From Lawsonibacter sp. (GTDB taxonomy: Bacteria; Bacillota; Clostridia; Oscillospirales; Oscillospiraceae), in the NCBI GenBank assembly GCA_022793355.1, contig JAAWCR010000176.1, forward strand, positions 1 to 5,590: a DNA stretch of 5,590 nt, read 5' to 3'. The notes beneath the pieces were generated by a model. That model was not told the DNA's origin, did no database searches, and saw nothing but the letters and a program-made list of their open reading frames with translations. Position 1 is the stretch's first letter; every line of letters starts with the position of its first letter. Below are positions 5,550 to 5,590 of the stretch, piece by piece. The position numbers were made by a program, and so were the translations under genes.

Positions 5550-5579
5550 TTGAAAAAATGGTTCGCGGTGTGGTATGAT
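5550..5579 (+). promoter_or_regulatory. Possible plus-strand promoter for a divergent gene beyond the window
   Basis: TTGAAA (5550-5555) is followed after 18 bases by TATGAT (5574-5579), each with close similarity to the sigma-A consensus. The site points rightward, away from the transporter gene, whose leader it overlaps. The gene it would serve lies outside the window, so support is from the motif alone. Confidence 0.45.
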
Positions 5580-5590
5580 GAAGCTATGCA

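Noticed and set aside
5045..5578. 177-codon plus-strand open frame opposite the EamA transporter
   Set aside because: The product is rich in Gly, Gln, His and Lys with no known motif, and it is the antisense of a well-supported transporter.

Overview
The window looks like a GC-rich Clostridia chromosome, most likely a gut member of the Oscillospiraceae/Oscillospirales. This is inferred from strong AGGAGG-type ribosome binding sites, GC- and serine/glycine-rich coding, a DUF4358 lipoprotein (a family I know mainly from Clostridia), and an MBOAT plus DHHW protein pair of clostridial type. There are no rRNA, tRNA or other marker genes to fix the genus. I see no insertion sequence, phage gene, CRISPR array or RNA gene. 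All six genes are intact.

Left half (plus strand, about 107-3709): a putative envelope O-acylation module. A secreted lipoprotein (lipobox, Ser/Gly linker, BIG2 Ig-like domain, second Ser/Gly linker, DUF4358) is followed, after a perfect 13-bp hairpin, by an MBOAT membrane acyltransferase of the AlgI/DltB type. Twelve bases later comes a membrane-anchored DHHW protein resembling AlgJ/AlgX. By analogy with alginate and peptidoglycan acetylation systems, the MBOAT would carry acyl groups across the membrane and the DHHW protein would place them on an extracellular glycan. The glycan cannot be identified here. The lipoprotein's role is unknown, but it faces the same compartment.

A 12-bp hairpin with U-tracts on both strands (3714-3745) separates this block from a convergent minus-strand pair. 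That pair is a short DUF2089-type helix-turn-helix protein lacking the usual zinc ribbon, then a three-helix membrane protein 17 bases downstream. It has a near-consensus sigma-A promoter (TTGACT, 17 bp, TATAAT), and the whole spacer is filled by a perfect interrupted palindrome, a strong operator candidate.

Right end: a minus-strand EamA/DMT-family transporter (4649-5533) with its own terminator just upstream of the DUF2089 promoter. A plausible plus-strand promoter at the right edge points to a divergent gene outside the window. Intergenic stretches are all short (under 125 bases). No wholly new system is evident; the most interesting items are the DUF4358-MBOAT-DHHW cluster and the zinc-ribbon-less DUF2089/membrane protein pair with its operator.
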